Of a stretch of 64,000 bases of DNA, positions 47,144-57,720 are shown piece after piece; the first letter of the stretch is position 1; each line of letters begins with the position of its first letter. The translations under genes were made by a program, and so were the position numbers. The notes below the pieces were generated by a model. The model had not been told where the DNA came from. It did not search any database and saw only the letters and a program-made list of their open reading frames with translations. Origin of the DNA: Chaenocephalus aceratus (lineage: Eukaryota > Chordata > Actinopteri > Perciformes > Channichthyidae); NCBI GenBank assembly GCA_023974075.1, contig JAMFTG010000123.1, positions 1-64,000 on the forward strand. The letters run 5' to 3'.

Positions 47144-47838
47144 TAGCTAGTGTTGTCATGATACCAACATTTTGGTTTCGATGCCAAGTCAAGAATTGCG
47201 ATTCCCATTCTTTTTCTTAAAAAGAGGGAAACAGTCTTAAATGTAATTATTGTGCTTTATTTCACACCAGAACCAGAACACAACTTTTAAACAATGAGAA
47301 CAATAAATAAAATAAATGATAAGAATTCGTATTAAATCAAATGAATACATGTCTCACAGACAGGCCTCGTGGTGCCGTAGGCTTGCCCTCACTGTCAGAG
47401 ATATCGCTCAAATACTTCCACATTTCGCTTCTGGCGTCTTTTGTGTCAACAAGCCGAGGCGCAGCGGCAGTTGCACTCCCACTCGCAGCCATGCTTCTCG
47501 TTTTCTCACATGCTCTGGCAGCTAGCGCGTGGCCGCGTGCACGAGAGAGGGGAGGGACTTAGAGCGTGCTTGAGAGGGGAGGGACTTAGAGCGTGCTTGA
47601 GAGGGGAGGCACTTGAGCGTGCTTGAGAGGTGAGGGACTGCAGGCACGGCTGCAGTGCAGGGAGTGGAAGCAGAGCGCTGAACACACACGGCTCTTATTA
47701 AAACGGCGCTTTCTCACCGGAATACTTTCCCCCGTCATTCTTAAAGTACCGATACGAATGAAACGGAGGAATCGTACCGTTTTTAACGGCAGGGTATCGC
47801 GGTATACCTTTCAAGTATCGGTACACCGTGCAACACTA
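47144..47838. mobile_element. Nested hAT element, second copy of the 36512-38170 family
   Basis: It is inverted relative to the copy at 36512. It starts TAGCTAGTGTTGTCATG and ends GTACACCGTGCAACACTA, with GTCAGGAG on both sides (47136-47143 and 47839-47846). Shared words include AACAGTCTTAAATGTAATTA, GGGAGTGGAAGCAGAGCGCT and AAACGGAGGAATCGTACCGT in inverse order. The internal array has only about four units (47535-47645), against about 42 in the other copy. Confidence 0.9.
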
Positions 47839-47965
47839 GTCAGGAGCCAGTGTCTCTCCCCCAAACTCACACATACAATTCGATATCAACTGAAGAGCCG
47901 CATGAAACTAGGCAAAGAGCCGCATGCGGCTCGAGAGCCGCGGGTTGGCCACCCCTGGTATAGCT

Positions 47966-48224
47966 TAATGCTTTAGCAATATAAACAGGATGTATAACAG
48001 ACATCCTGACATGGGTACTCATAAAGACCTGTGTTGGAAAGTACACACTTCCCCTTTCGAGGACACAAACTTTCTATGCACTTCCCCTTTCGAGGAGAAC
48101 ATCTGTTATGTATTTCCTTGCGGGAAGTGAACAGTTAACCACAGCAACGAAGAAGGACACCGCTAAACGCACCAGCTTGCAAGCACAGGATGTGACAAAC
48201 CACGTGTCAAACCATGTGACCCCA
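47966..48224. other. Spacer with short direct repeats
   Basis: CACTTCCCCTTTCGAGGA occurs twice (about 48047 and 48077). No gene seen. Confidence 0.5.
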
Positions 48225-48280
48225 GGGGGGGGCTGCTCGTGAACTGTCAACGGGGGAGGGGGGGAGCCTCGCTACGTGGA
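48225..48280 (-). repeat. Single unit of the 5336-7275 minisatellite with its flank, inverted
   Basis: GCTCGTGAACTGTCAACGGG is the inverse of the unit CCCGTTGACAGTTCACGAGC, and GGGGGAGCCTCGCT is the inverse of AGCGAGGCTCCCCC found at the left edge of that array. The ancestral single copy therefore survives here, joined directly to the next array. Confidence 0.85.
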
Positions 48281-48996
48281 AACGGTCCGCTGAACGGCCC
48301 TCTGAACGGCCCTCTGAACGGTCCGCTGAACGGCCCTCTGAACGGCCCTCTGAACGGCCCTCTGAACGGCCCTCTGAACGGTCCTCTGAACGGTCCCTCT
48401 GAACGGCCCTCTGAAGGGCCCTCTGAACGGTCCGCTGAACGGCCCTTTGTACGGCCCTCTGAAGGGCCCTCTGAACGGTCCGCTGAACGGCCCTCTGTAC
48501 GGCCCTCTGAACGGCCCTCTGAACGGCCCTCTGAATGGCCCTCTGAACGGCCCTCTGAACGGTCCTCTGAACGGCCCTCTGAACGGTCCCTCTGAACGGC
48601 CCTCTGAAGGGCCCTCTGAACGGCCCTCTGTACGGTCCCTCTGAACGGCCCTCTGAAGGGCCCTCTGAACGGTCCGCTGAACGGCCCTCTGTACGGCCCT
48701 CTGAACGGCCTGCTGTACGGCCCTCTGAACGGCCCCGCTGAACGGCCCTCTGAACGGCCCCTCTGAACGGCCCCTCTGAACGGCCCTCTGAACGGCCCCT
48801 TTGAGCGGCCCTCTGAACGGCCCCGCTGAACGGCCCTCTGAACGGCCCCGCTGAACGGCCCTCTGAACGGCCCTTTGAGCGGCCCTCTGAACGGCCCCGC
48901 TGAACGGCCCTCTGAACGGCCCTCTGTACGGCCCTCTGAACGGCCCTTTGAGCGGCCCTCTGAACGGCCCTCTGTACGGCCCTTTGAGCGGCCCTC
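48281..48996 (+). repeat. 12-bp CGGCCCTCTGAA minisatellite (about 58 units)
   Basis: The unit is CGGCCCTCTGAA, with variants CGGTCCGCTGAA, GGGCCCTCTGAA and CGGCCCTTTGAG/TAC. Occasional extra bases shift frame. Repeated blocks such as CGGTCCGCTGAACGGCCC mark a larger period. NGPL-type and minus-strand Arg/Glu-rich ORFs are artefacts. Confidence 0.95.
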
Positions 48997-49836
48997 TTCA
49001 AGTTCTTCTAAGAGTTCTTCTAAGAGTTCGTCTTCAAGTTCTTCTTCAAGTTCTTCTAGGAGTTCGTCTTCAAGTTCGTCTTCAAGTTCGTCTTCAAATT
49101 ATTCTAAGAGTTCGTCTTCAAGTTCTTCTAATAGTTCTTCTAAGAGTTCGTCTTCAAGTTCTTCTAAGAGTTCGTCTAAGAGTTCTTCTAAGAGTTCGTC
49201 TAAGAGTTCTTCTAAGAGTTCGTCTTCAAGTTCTTCTTCAAGTTCTTATAGGAGTTCTTCTAAGAGTTCGTCTTCAAGTTATTCTAAGAGTTCGTCTTCA
49301 AGTTCTTCTAAGAGTTCGTCTTCAAGTTCTTCTAAGAGTTCGTCTTCAAGTTCTTCTTCAAGTTCTTCTAAGAGTTCGTCTTCAAGTTCTTCTAAGAGTT
49401 CGTCTAAGAGTTCTTCTAAGAGTTCGTCTTCAAGTTCTTCTTCAAGTTCTTCTAGGAGTTCTTCTAAGAGTTTGTCTTCAAGTTCTTCTAAGAGTTCGTC
49501 TTCAAGTTCTTCTTAGAGTTCGTCTTCAAGTTCTTCTAAGAGTTCGTCTTCAAGTTGTTCTTCAAGTTATTCTAAGAGTTCTTCTAAGAGTTCTTCTAAG
49601 AGTTCGTCTTCAAGTTCTTCTAAGAGTTCGTCTTCAAGTTGTTCTTCAAGTTATTCTAAGAGTTCTTCTAAGAGTTCTTCTAAGAGTTTGTCTTCAAGAT
49701 CTTCTTCAAGTTCTTCTAAGAGTTCTTCTAAGAGTTTGTCTTCAAGTTATTCTAAGAGTTCGTCTTCAAGTTCTTCTTAGAGTTCGTCTTCAAATTCGTC
49801 TTCAAGTTCTTCAAGTTCTTCTAAGAGTTCTTCTAA
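48997..49836 (+). repeat. 12-bp AGTTCTTCTAAG/AGTTCGTCTTCA minisatellite (about 70 units)
   Basis: It starts without spacer after the previous array. Two 12-bp variants (AGTTCTTCTAAG and AGTTCGTCTTCA) alternate in patterned blocks. The plus-strand polyserine ORF (up to about 170 Ser/Lys codons) is an artefact of the period. The sequence reappears in decayed patches at 49887-50060, 50520-50800, 53690-53766 and 54346-54470. Confidence 0.95.
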
Positions 49837-49886
49837 TGCTGCGTTCACACCGAACGCGATGCAATTTTTGGGGGCGGCGCGATTAC
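49837..49886 (+). mobile_element. Short transposon terminus inside the 12-bp array
   Basis: TGCTGCGTTCACACCGAACG followed by CGATGCAATTTTTGGGGGC is a DNA-transposon end common in fish; only about 50 bp is present and the repeat resumes on both sides. Confidence 0.5.
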
Positions 49887-50290
49887 TTCTAAAAGTTCTT
49901 CGAAGAGTTCGTCTTCAAGTTCTTCAAAGAGTTCTTTGTCTTCTCTTTAAGTATTCTCTTCAAGAACTTCTTCAAGTTCTTCATGAGGTTCTTATTCTTC
50001 TTCTACAAGTTCTTCCTCAAAATCTTCTTCTTCAAGTTCTTCTTCTTCCTTCTTCTATTCTAAAGTATTGACAATAAGGAAACCCCTAAAGTCCTTACAT
50101 TTCCTTTTTCATTTTCATTATTTGTTTAACTTTTCATCTTCAGGGACGACTCTCAAACATCAGTAATTAATTCTCCAGCAACTTGTCGTGCTAATCGTTC
50201 ATCACCTTCTCCTAATTACTCTATAGACAAAGAACTTGATGGTTTTATTTCTCACGGTTCTCAGCGAGGAATGTGTTCGTCAGCGTCAGC
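49887..50290 (+). repeat. Decayed TTC-rich repeat and duplicated flank, copy 1
   Basis: After decayed AGTTCTTC units, CTTTTTCATTTTCATTATTT, AACTTTTCATCTTCAGGGAC and CTATAGACAAAGAACTTGAT follow. The same series recurs at about 50800-50985, so about 740 bp was duplicated in tandem. Confidence 0.8.
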
Positions 50291-50519
50291 GAAGACTCAA
50301 ACACCTTAAATTATGAAGCTTAAATCCCGCCGCCAGGTCGTTTGTTCAGGTGCAATGAGTCTATAGACACAACTGCCAAAATAAGAAAGTAATTCATGAG
50401 ACAAAGATGAGTTTTAGGAACATTTATTTGTGTGTTTCACTCCTTGTAAAGTGTCATGGTAAATGTGAAACTGAAATGCTGGATCAATAAAGTATTTATC
50501 CTTCAAATCATTCTTGAAG
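50291..50519. other. Spacer with LINE-like tail word
   Basis: CTGGATCAATAAAGTATTTATC at about 50480 resembles the 3' tail of fish non-LTR elements. No gene seen. Confidence 0.4.
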
Positions 50520-50985
50520 TTCTTCTTTAAGTTCTTGAGGTTGTTCTTTAGGTTTTGAAGTTCTTATTTTGGTTCTTGAGGTTCTTCTTGAATTTATTGA
50601 AGTCCTTCTTGAGGTTATTGAAGTTCTTATTCTCTTCCGAGTTCTTCGACATCAAGGTCTGCTTCAATTCTCGATCGTCGTAAAGGTTGTCTTCAAGTCC
50701 TTATCTTGTAGTTCTTCTACTTCAAGTTCTTCTTCATCTCCTTCAAGTCCTTTGTCTTCAAAAATCTTCTTCTTCCCTTTCTCTTCTTAATCTTCTTTTC
50801 TTCTTCTATCTGCAAAGGGTTGACAAACCCTAACCTAACACTTCCTTTTTAATTTTCATTATTTGTTTAACTTTTCATCTTCAGGGACGACTCTCAAACA
50901 CCAGTAATTAAACTTTTGCTTCTCCAGCAACTTTAACTCTATAGACAAAGAACTTGATGGTCTAATTTCTCACTGGTTTGTTACT
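50520..50985 (+). repeat. Decayed TTC-rich repeat and duplicated flank, copy 2
   Basis: The TTC-rich patch at 50520-50800 and then TTTTTAATTTTCATTATTTG, TCTTCAGGGACGACTCTCAA and CTATAGACAAAGAACTTGAT repeat the order at 50043-50270. A third, shorter echo (ATCTGTAAAGTCTTTACATT) lies near 54461. Confidence 0.8.
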
Positions 50986-51017
50986 GTAACTCCAGAAGTC
51001 CGTCTCATTTCCGCTCT

Positions 51018-51640
51018 ACGGTACGTCCACACAGCAGCTTTTCAAAAATCTTGAAAGTCTTGGAGCTGGGCGTGTCTGACAGCTTGGGGATTTTTTGCGA
51101 GCAACGCGACCAACCACCAATCACATGAATCTCCCGCCCCCGACATACAAAGCAAAAAACCCCGGGGATTTTATGCGACAATATTATATATATAAACTCC
51201 CCAAACAGGCGAAAACCTACCAGTTTCCCCCCGTCTCTGCCGCCTCCCTCCATGCTGGTTCCTCCGGTTTGTATCCCGGTAATAGTTCTGATCGTAAAGA
51301 ACCGGGTGATTTTGCTACGGTAACTTCTCGTTTGGAATATGAGGAAATGAACTGCGGTCTGGTTTCTCCCTGCTTACACGCGGTTTGATGGCTAGCGCTT
51401 CTACTGTCAGATTTGCATACACGTGTTTGATTGGCTGACGCTTCCAGCTCAGCTTCAAAAGTTGAACATTGCTCACTTTTGAATCCTGGAAATCCTGGAA
51501 ATCTTCGCTTTCGCTCCCCCACAATGCAGTTCGGCGAAAAGCTTGGCAAAGTGACGTCATCCCCAATTTCAAAGTCAATGGACAGAGAAGCGTTGGAAGC
51601 GGTGGAAGATTCGTCTAAAGCTGCTGTGTGGACGTACCGT
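51018..51640. mobile_element. 623-bp TIR transposon (ACGGTACGTCCACACAGCAG ends)
   Basis: ACGGTACGTCCACACAGCAG continuing with CTTT at the left is exactly inverted at 51617-51640. Flanking 8-mers (TCCGCTCT and CACTCTCT) match at five positions, so a decayed hAT duplication is possible but unproven. Frames inside are short and unrecognised. Confidence 0.8.
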
Positions 51641-51679
51641 CACTCTCTCTTTCGGCATTCTGCCCGAGGAGTGTATTGA

Positions 51680-52640
51680 GTTACAGTAAAGCATTAAACT
51701 CTCCAACAGGACCCGGGAGATAATACAGAAGCCCACACACTGCCTGGGGTAATGTATAGTTAATTAAACTTCACTGAGAACTCGAAGGGGCAATAAGAGG
51801 GACTTATTTTACGGTCCGTCTGCAGGGCATGGCCACGGCTGGAGTTCAAAACCACTGCTTCTCATGCTGATAGCAACATACATTAGTCATGATGTAGTGA
51901 TAATGTCCTTATCAATCAAAGTCAAGTAAAAAGAAACTGCTTTTGGTTTTCAGGCGTACAATAAGGCATGTTTCTTGTTTTGTTTTGCTGACACTGCCTG
52001 TAAAGAAAGGAGGTTGTATTTTGGTATTTTATTGCACATTTAACATGAAACTATACAAAAGTAGCTCGTAAAACTTGTGAAAATGGATGGCGACGAGGTA
52101 CATTTGTCTGGTTCACTAGTATAGTTTTGTTCCCTATTAAATAAAAAGCTAATCTTTGAATAATCTAAAGCTCTTTCTAGATTTTTTTTTTGTATCAATA
52201 AGCCAATCTGTCAAAATTCGGAATATTAGAAGCTTTTTTCAATCTAAATACTTTCTTTCTCTGCGGTGGCTAAGATTCGGGTAATTTATCACATGATGTC
52301 ACACCCTCAAAACGATTTGAGTTTTAAAAATGTGAGTAAAACGTGACATCATTTTGCAGATAGCATTGTTTTTTATCCAGTCTGTGTTTGTGTAATACGT
52401 TGTTTTTTTACTTATTTTGTATATTTTTTTGCATTTCTCCACGTGTAAGTTTTATGTTGGGTTGACTTTGTCTTTTATTTTTTTATCTTTTTAAGGTAAA
52501 TGTTTGAACAAGTGTTACGGTTGTGTTGTTATAAGCGGAAAGAAGCAAGAACAAAGTAGAAAAATATGTATTTTTAGTAATGTTGGAACCACAACCTTTT
52601 GGAGAACAGAAAATGGAAGTGTGTTAGTGATAAAGCTAGC

Positions 52641-52642
<2 letters not shown>
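51680..52642. other. AT-rich unique region, no gene seen
   Basis: No recognisable domains, element ends or tandem repeats in this stretch. Confidence 0.45.

Positions 52643-52725
<83 letters not shown>
52643..52725 (+). repeat. (TG)n microsatellite, about 41 repeats
   Basis: An uninterrupted TG run. Confidence 0.99.
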
Positions 52726-52727
<2 letters not shown>

Positions 52728-53690
52728 CTGAGCTGTTATCAGTGTGCACAGCGGCCTGGCTTATGTTTCATGTTGATGAGAGTTTGACAGTTTTCATAAT
52801 CACAACGCAATAAATCTGCAACACCTGACAGCCTGACCATTACCCACCACTGTTTAACCACAACACGTTATGCAATCCAGCCGCTGCCTCTGAAACTGCT
52901 CGACATGAAGAAACACAGGGACTCTAACCCCCCCTTTGCTTCTTGCATATATATTGAACATTAAGATACTAAGTTGAGTCCTTGTAGGGCAGCGAGCGTT
53001 AGAAATACTGATGTGTTTTGTGTCGTGGGACGACGGGAAACACTGGAGGACGAGTCAAGGTCTCCAGAAGCAGTGAAGTACTACATATTAATGCTCTGTT
53101 AGTGTACCGTTTTATTATTATTATTATGCTGCTGTGTTTATTGCATTTTTGTAACTCTGGCACAACAATTTCCTTCGGGATCAGAATCAGAATAACTGTA
53201 TTGGTCCCACAGAGGGGAAATGTACATTGTTACAGCGTTACATTGTTAAGACAGCTTAATGTGACCTAAGAAGCATGCATAAAAAAGTATTAAAGATACA
53301 ACAATTATAATAACAAAAATGTACACACTTTACAAAATACACATCCTGTAACAGTTCTGAGGATTTAGCAGCCAGGTATATATTGCAAAGTTATTAACGG
53401 CATATATATATATATATATATATATGTATATTGCACATATTGGACATGGTTGGTTGGTATTAAACAACAAGGGTGTTATAGTCTGTGTTATTGTGTGCGT
53501 GTGTGGGGGGGGGGGGGGGGGAGAACAATTAAAAATGACTTATACTGGGTAGGTGATGCTCAAAATTTCTTATTTATTCGCATCAATTATCAAATAATTG
53601 TTCCTTCTTTTTAAGCACACAGTGATATTTGGGGTGGACCAATGTTTTCCTATTTTTGGGGAAGAGACTATTTTAGGAGGGGTCAAGAGT
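52726..53690. other. Repeat-rich spacer: LINE-tail fragment, TA and poly-G runs
   Basis: ATTTCCTTCGGGATCAGAAT and CTGTATTGGTCCCACAGAGG (about 53168-53215) are words of a common fish non-LTR-derived repeat. A TA run lies at about 53404-53424 and about 17 G at 53505-53521. No gene seen. Confidence 0.5.
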
Positions 53691-53770
53691 AGATACAGGT
53701 CTTCTTCAAATTCTTTATCTTTGTAAAGGTCGTCCTCAAGTCTTTATCTTGTTGTTCTTCCTTAACTTAA

Positions 53771-54341
53771 AGTGGACCTATCATGCTATATTTGAATAAT
53801 ATATTGTAGGGCCATACCTATATAAAACATGTCTGTGAAGTTTTGTTTTTTTCAAAATACCAAATAGATGATGCATTTTAGCCACGCCTCATTTCGCTCT
53901 ATTTGATCTTTTCCAGCCCTGTCTTCACAAGGGCTGATACTGTGGCAAATGAGCTGCAGCAGACCACGCCCCCCTGCAAAGGAGGGGGCGAGGCACGAGC
54001 GTCATGTCACCATGCTGTTACCATGCTGTTACCATGCTGTTACCATGCTGTTGCCATGCTGTTGCCATGCTGTTGCCATGCTGTTGCCATGCTGTTGCCA
54101 TGCTGTTACCATGCCACGGCAACCTCTCATTCCCCTGATAGGTGGAGAGTTGGCCATATAGGCGGAGCTCCTCGTCACTGACGTCAGACTACTTTCAAAT
54201 CTGTATCAGATCCGTTGCAGCCCCGTTTTTAGAGATTTGGGTACGGAGGAAAAGAGAGAGGGTTGTGTTTTCTGACACACCGGGGACACATGTTCATGTA
54301 TAAAAGACATACAAAAGTGCATTTTGCACGATATGTCCCCT
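53771..54341. mobile_element. piggyBac-like MITE (TTAA duplication)
   Basis: AGTGGACCTATCATGC at the left is the inverse of GCACGATATGTCCCCT at the right, with about 80% identity, and both sides are TTAA (53767-53770 and 54342-54345), the piggyBac target. It split a TTC-rich patch into two. It holds CATGCTGTTAC repeats and no transposase. Confidence 0.75.
54009..54113 (+). repeat. 11-bp CATGCTGTTAC/G array inside the MITE (about 9-10 units)
   Basis: Four CCATGCTGTTA-type units are followed by five or six CCATGCTGTTG units and one final A form. A further case of a tandem array growing within a transposon. Confidence 0.93.
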
Positions 54342-54345
54342 TTAA

Positions 54346-54785
54346 GGTTCTTCTTATGATTCTTCTTCAAGTTCTTCCTCTCTCTCAAGTTTTTCATCTC
54401 TTTGAAGTTCTTCGTCTTCAAATCTTCTTCTTCAAGTTCTCCATCTTCTTCTTCTTCTATCTGTAAAGTCTTTACATTTCCTTTTAAATTTAATCTAAAA
54501 TACACTTAAGATTGTTTAAAGAACTGCAGGAGATTCGGTGAAAGGTGTGACTTTGATACTCGTCTCTGCAGAGAAGCAGATTAGTTTCTCCTCAATGCCG
54601 AGAAAACAAGCGCTGCCTCTGAGGTTATCAGGTTATAACAACATAAACACATTAACACAGCACAGGCTCGCTCAGATTGTTATTTATTTAATAATCACAT
54701 GATTTTTACAAAAACAGTATACACAATATACATAATATACATAATAAAACATGATTAGCGGGGGCCCGGGGACCATATTAGCCGT
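54346..54785. other. TTC-rich patch and spacer
   Basis: AGTTCTTCCTCTCTC and TCTTCTTCAAGTTCT patches to about 54470 are relics of the 12-bp array. Then unique AT-rich sequence; no gene. Confidence 0.5.
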
Positions 54786-57130
54786 CTAACTTGTGGAAGA
54801 GGTATCGCTGCTCTCAGCCCCTGAGGTGGTATCTGACGGCGGTAGACTTGCTTCTGAAGATGCTGCTGCAGCTGCTGCCGCCCTGAACATGGAGCGGATT
54901 TTCAATCCCTCCTTTATTCCAGGCATATTCGCGTAAAACCGGTCTGCAGTGCTTACGTCGTGACTAGGGTTGGGTACCGGTTCCAACATTTCGATTCCAA
55001 CGGCATCATTTAGAAATGTGAATTTCGGTTCCGCTTTTCGATGCCTGAGGAAATGTTTCACGCCGCTCTCCGTAGAATACTGTATGACTGCGGCGGGGCT
55101 GGAAATGTAGCGTTGTATCTACACTTCCTACAGCGTAACCTGAGACCAGGGCCGGCCCGTCGCACTGGCGTTATAGATGTTCGCCTAGGGCGCCAGATCT
55201 GTGGAGGCGCTGCGCTGACAGATCTGGGAGGGGGAAAAAAAGTTTTGACCGTTGGTGCTCATCCTAATTTTCGGCCTTGATGTAACAACATTCATAATTA
55301 AGTAAATGTAACACCCTTTTCATCCCGGTTACACTTTTCATTTGCCCTGTACGATGGGCAATTTTTTTTTTGACAGCTTGACAGCCCTAAAAATAAGGTA
55401 TGAATGAACAACAAAAATAAAATACGTTACATGTATTTGTTATTGGCTATGGTAGGTTATTGGTTATGTTCACACACTTATTTAATTATTAAAATGTAAA
55501 CCGATATTTTTCATATGGGTGTTTAGAGTTGTACCCCCTAGATCTAGTCTCTAGTAATTCTGTAAGCACCAGCTGTGCTTCGCCAAATGTCTTGGCAGTC
55601 TTGTGATCCTGCACGTGGATGATGTAGCCCTCAGCAGTGCCCCTTCTGTCCGCCTCAAAGACCTCAGTGTTGGTCATGTTTGCGTACACACCCGGACGGT
55701 GGCCATGCAGGAGGCTCCAATGGAGGGTTAGATAGCCATATAGCAGGTACTGGGTGATTGAGGTTGGATTGCGAGCCATCAGGTCAAGGAGATCAGGGAT
55801 GCGCTTCTCAGCGGCCGCCATGGAGGCGAGAAGCTCCGCCTGGCTCGGCAGACGATCCAGCTTGTTCCTCTTCACCTTAAACTGGTGGTCAGTGACAGAC
55901 TTTTTCAAGTGGTTCATGTTGTCTGTCACCTCTCTGATGATGTGGGTGATATCAGACTGGGTGAGCCTGCACCCCCGGAGCTTTGACTCAGACAAGTACC
56001 TCAGGAAATGGTTCACATTCTTCAGGAACAACAGCGCTGTTGTGACTGCCCGGCCCGACTTTGAAATATACTCGCTCCAGCCACGGACCCTCTTCGTGTC
56101 TTTTAGGAACAGCCAGTCTGACAGCCGCATGGGCCATGAATACGAGGAACTTCTTTATCCAGCTGACCTTGGACCGAATATTTTCTTTCCGTTTTACTGT
56201 CGGTGCGACAGCCTCACAATGATCCCTGTATGTCTGAATGTACGTCTCCATGCTTTTAGGCAACGGGATTTCACGCATGGTATTCCCCCGTCCCTTCCCA
56301 GTGGACCAGTGATTTGGGGGAGAGGGCCAGTCCTTAGCCAGATTAGCTTTCAGCTTATTGTAGACGGACGCACGGGTCTTCTGGCATACAGGGCTCTCAC
56401 TACCGGAGGCTTCTGGGGACCGCATGACAGTCTTGACCGGGGTCTTGAGAGGGGTATTGCTGCCGGAGGCTTCTGGGGACCGCATGACAGTCTTGACCGG
56501 GGTCTTGAGAGGGGTATTGCTGCCGGAGGCTACTGTGTTTATGTTTGAGGTACTTGAGATTGTCAGGCCCTTAAATCGTATACATTCTTCCTCTTCCTCA
56601 AGCACAGCAGCAGTGGCACTCTGCTTCCTGGGTTTTAGCCCCTTTTTCAGCCTGGAGCGCAGGGTCTTCACCTCATCAATGAGGGCATCCTTCTGAGCCC
56701 TCAATGCCACATGTTCCAGCATCACCTGCCTGCAGTCCTCTTCGTCACACTCGGTATGTGGGGAGAAGGGTGGAGGGTGCACCGGGTATTCCTCCTCATT
56801 GTCTATATCCAATGATGTAGCCATTCCAATGATGGGATTAGTCTCTCGGAGCTCATGGAGCAACTGCAGGGCCACACTATGCTTCAGCTTCGTGCCTCAT
56901 CTCGGGAGAACTCAGGGTGGTCATGAGTTACATGACGGTCTCTTCCCAGCATACGAACACCCTGTGATGGGACAGGGTGTGGTCCGAACATTTATTCTGC
57001 CACTGGCCATTTTAAGAATGATACCTCTTTCCTCCAAGTTCCGCACTGCATGCTTAAGGTGCTTGTTCAAAGCCAGATAGAAGAGTCTGCACACCGGGCA
57101 TTCGGACGACATCCTTACGAAAACAGACAC
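54786..57130 (-). pseudogene. Broken Crypton-like tyrosine recombinase gene
   Basis: Read on the minus strand: CPVCRLFYLALNKHLKH, a zinc-finger-like start (about 57060-57110), then CPITGC; a frame break near 56905; a leucine/charged coiled-coil segment ALRAQKDALIDEVKTLRSRL; a 20-residue in-frame repeat (56408-56527); a frame break near 56130; a helical core-binding part LFLKNVNHFLRYL; the catalytic-type GHRPGVYANMT (about 55690) and HKTAKTFG (about 55590); and, after an inserted transposon, HDVSTADRFYANMPG (about 54921-54962). The Arg, the Lys strand and the final His..Tyr box fit a tyrosine recombinase, the enzyme Crypton elements use to integrate by strand exchange. The middle HxxR box is not visible. 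Two frame breaks and an insertion make it inactive. The assignment to Cryptons is from motif memory. Confidence 0.7.
54963..55488. mobile_element. Transposon material inserted in the recombinase pseudogene
   Basis: CTAGGGTTGGGTACCGGTTC at 54964 is a common fish transposon terminus, followed by CAGGGCCGGCCCGTCGCACT near 55148, another terminus type, and GACAGCTTGACAGCCCTAA near 55372. At least two elements appear nested. They separate the final His..Tyr box from the rest of the recombinase. Confidence 0.55.
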
Positions 57131-57720
57131 AGTGAATTGTATTTAAATTATTTTCTGTTTCTCCGTTTATATGTGTTAGCGTAACCGGTGATTCATGGTG
57201 CCCTGACCATGAGAGGGTTTGGGGTGCCCCGGAACCAGGCAGTACCCCAGCAGGAAACACGTTTTATGGTCAAAGGAGGAAAGAGTGATAGAACCGGGGT
57301 AAAGCAAAGAAAGTGTCCGACAATAGTGACTTGTGAGGCGGCCAGAGAGTCTGTCATCTCTCGGTCCTATCCTCCAGGCAATGCGGTACCAGAACTGGGT
57401 CAAATTGACCAAAATGTAAAAAAAACAAGTTTAAATTCATCCATGGAAAAGGGCTGAAAATGAAAAAAGTATCCGACAATAGTGCATCATGAGCCCGCAA
57501 GAGTCCCCTGTCAACTCCCCTTGCATTCCTCCACAGTCAGAACAAGTCTGAGTTCACTTTTTGGAGAACCATAGAAAAGGGGTGAAAATGGAAAAAAGTA
57601 TCCGAAAATAGTGTCTCATAAGGCGGATAGAGTCCCCTGACAACTCCCCTTACATTCCTCCAGAGACCAGTTCAAAAACTTAAAGTTTGGTAAGAACCAT
57701 ACTGGGGGGTCTCCGGGCAA
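57131..57720 (+). repeat. Tandem ~130-bp repeat upstream of the recombinase
   Basis: Units contain AAAAGGGGTGAAAATG, AAAAAGTATCCGAAAATAGTG and GAGTCCCCTGACAACTCCCC, seen about three times here (57290-57370, 57445-57530, 57570-57660) and again at 60110-60230. They lie 5' of the minus-strand recombinase gene and may be its element's non-coding leader. Confidence 0.7.

Larger units (their letters stand above)
46358..47957. mobile_element. hAT element (CAGGGGTGGCCAACC termini), TSD GTATAGCT
   Basis: The left end CAGGGGTGGCCAACC and right end GGTTGGCCACCCCTG are exact inverses. The 8-bp duplication GTATAGCT is perfect (46350-46357 and 47958-47965). AAGAGCC and GGCTCGAGAGCCGCGGG are characteristic sub-terminal words of this fish hAT group. 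The element has swallowed a second hAT (47144-47838) and a pair of hairpins (46889-47050). No transposase frame remains. Confidence 0.92.

Noticed and set aside
48207..49001. Minus-strand Arg/Gln/Ser-rich 264-codon ORF
   Set aside because: It is the shadow of the 12-bp CGGCCCTCTGAA array.
48875..49516. Polyserine protein of about 200 residues
   Set aside because: It is produced by the 12-bp AGTTCTTCTAAG period and starts inside another array; the frame is not kept across unit variants.
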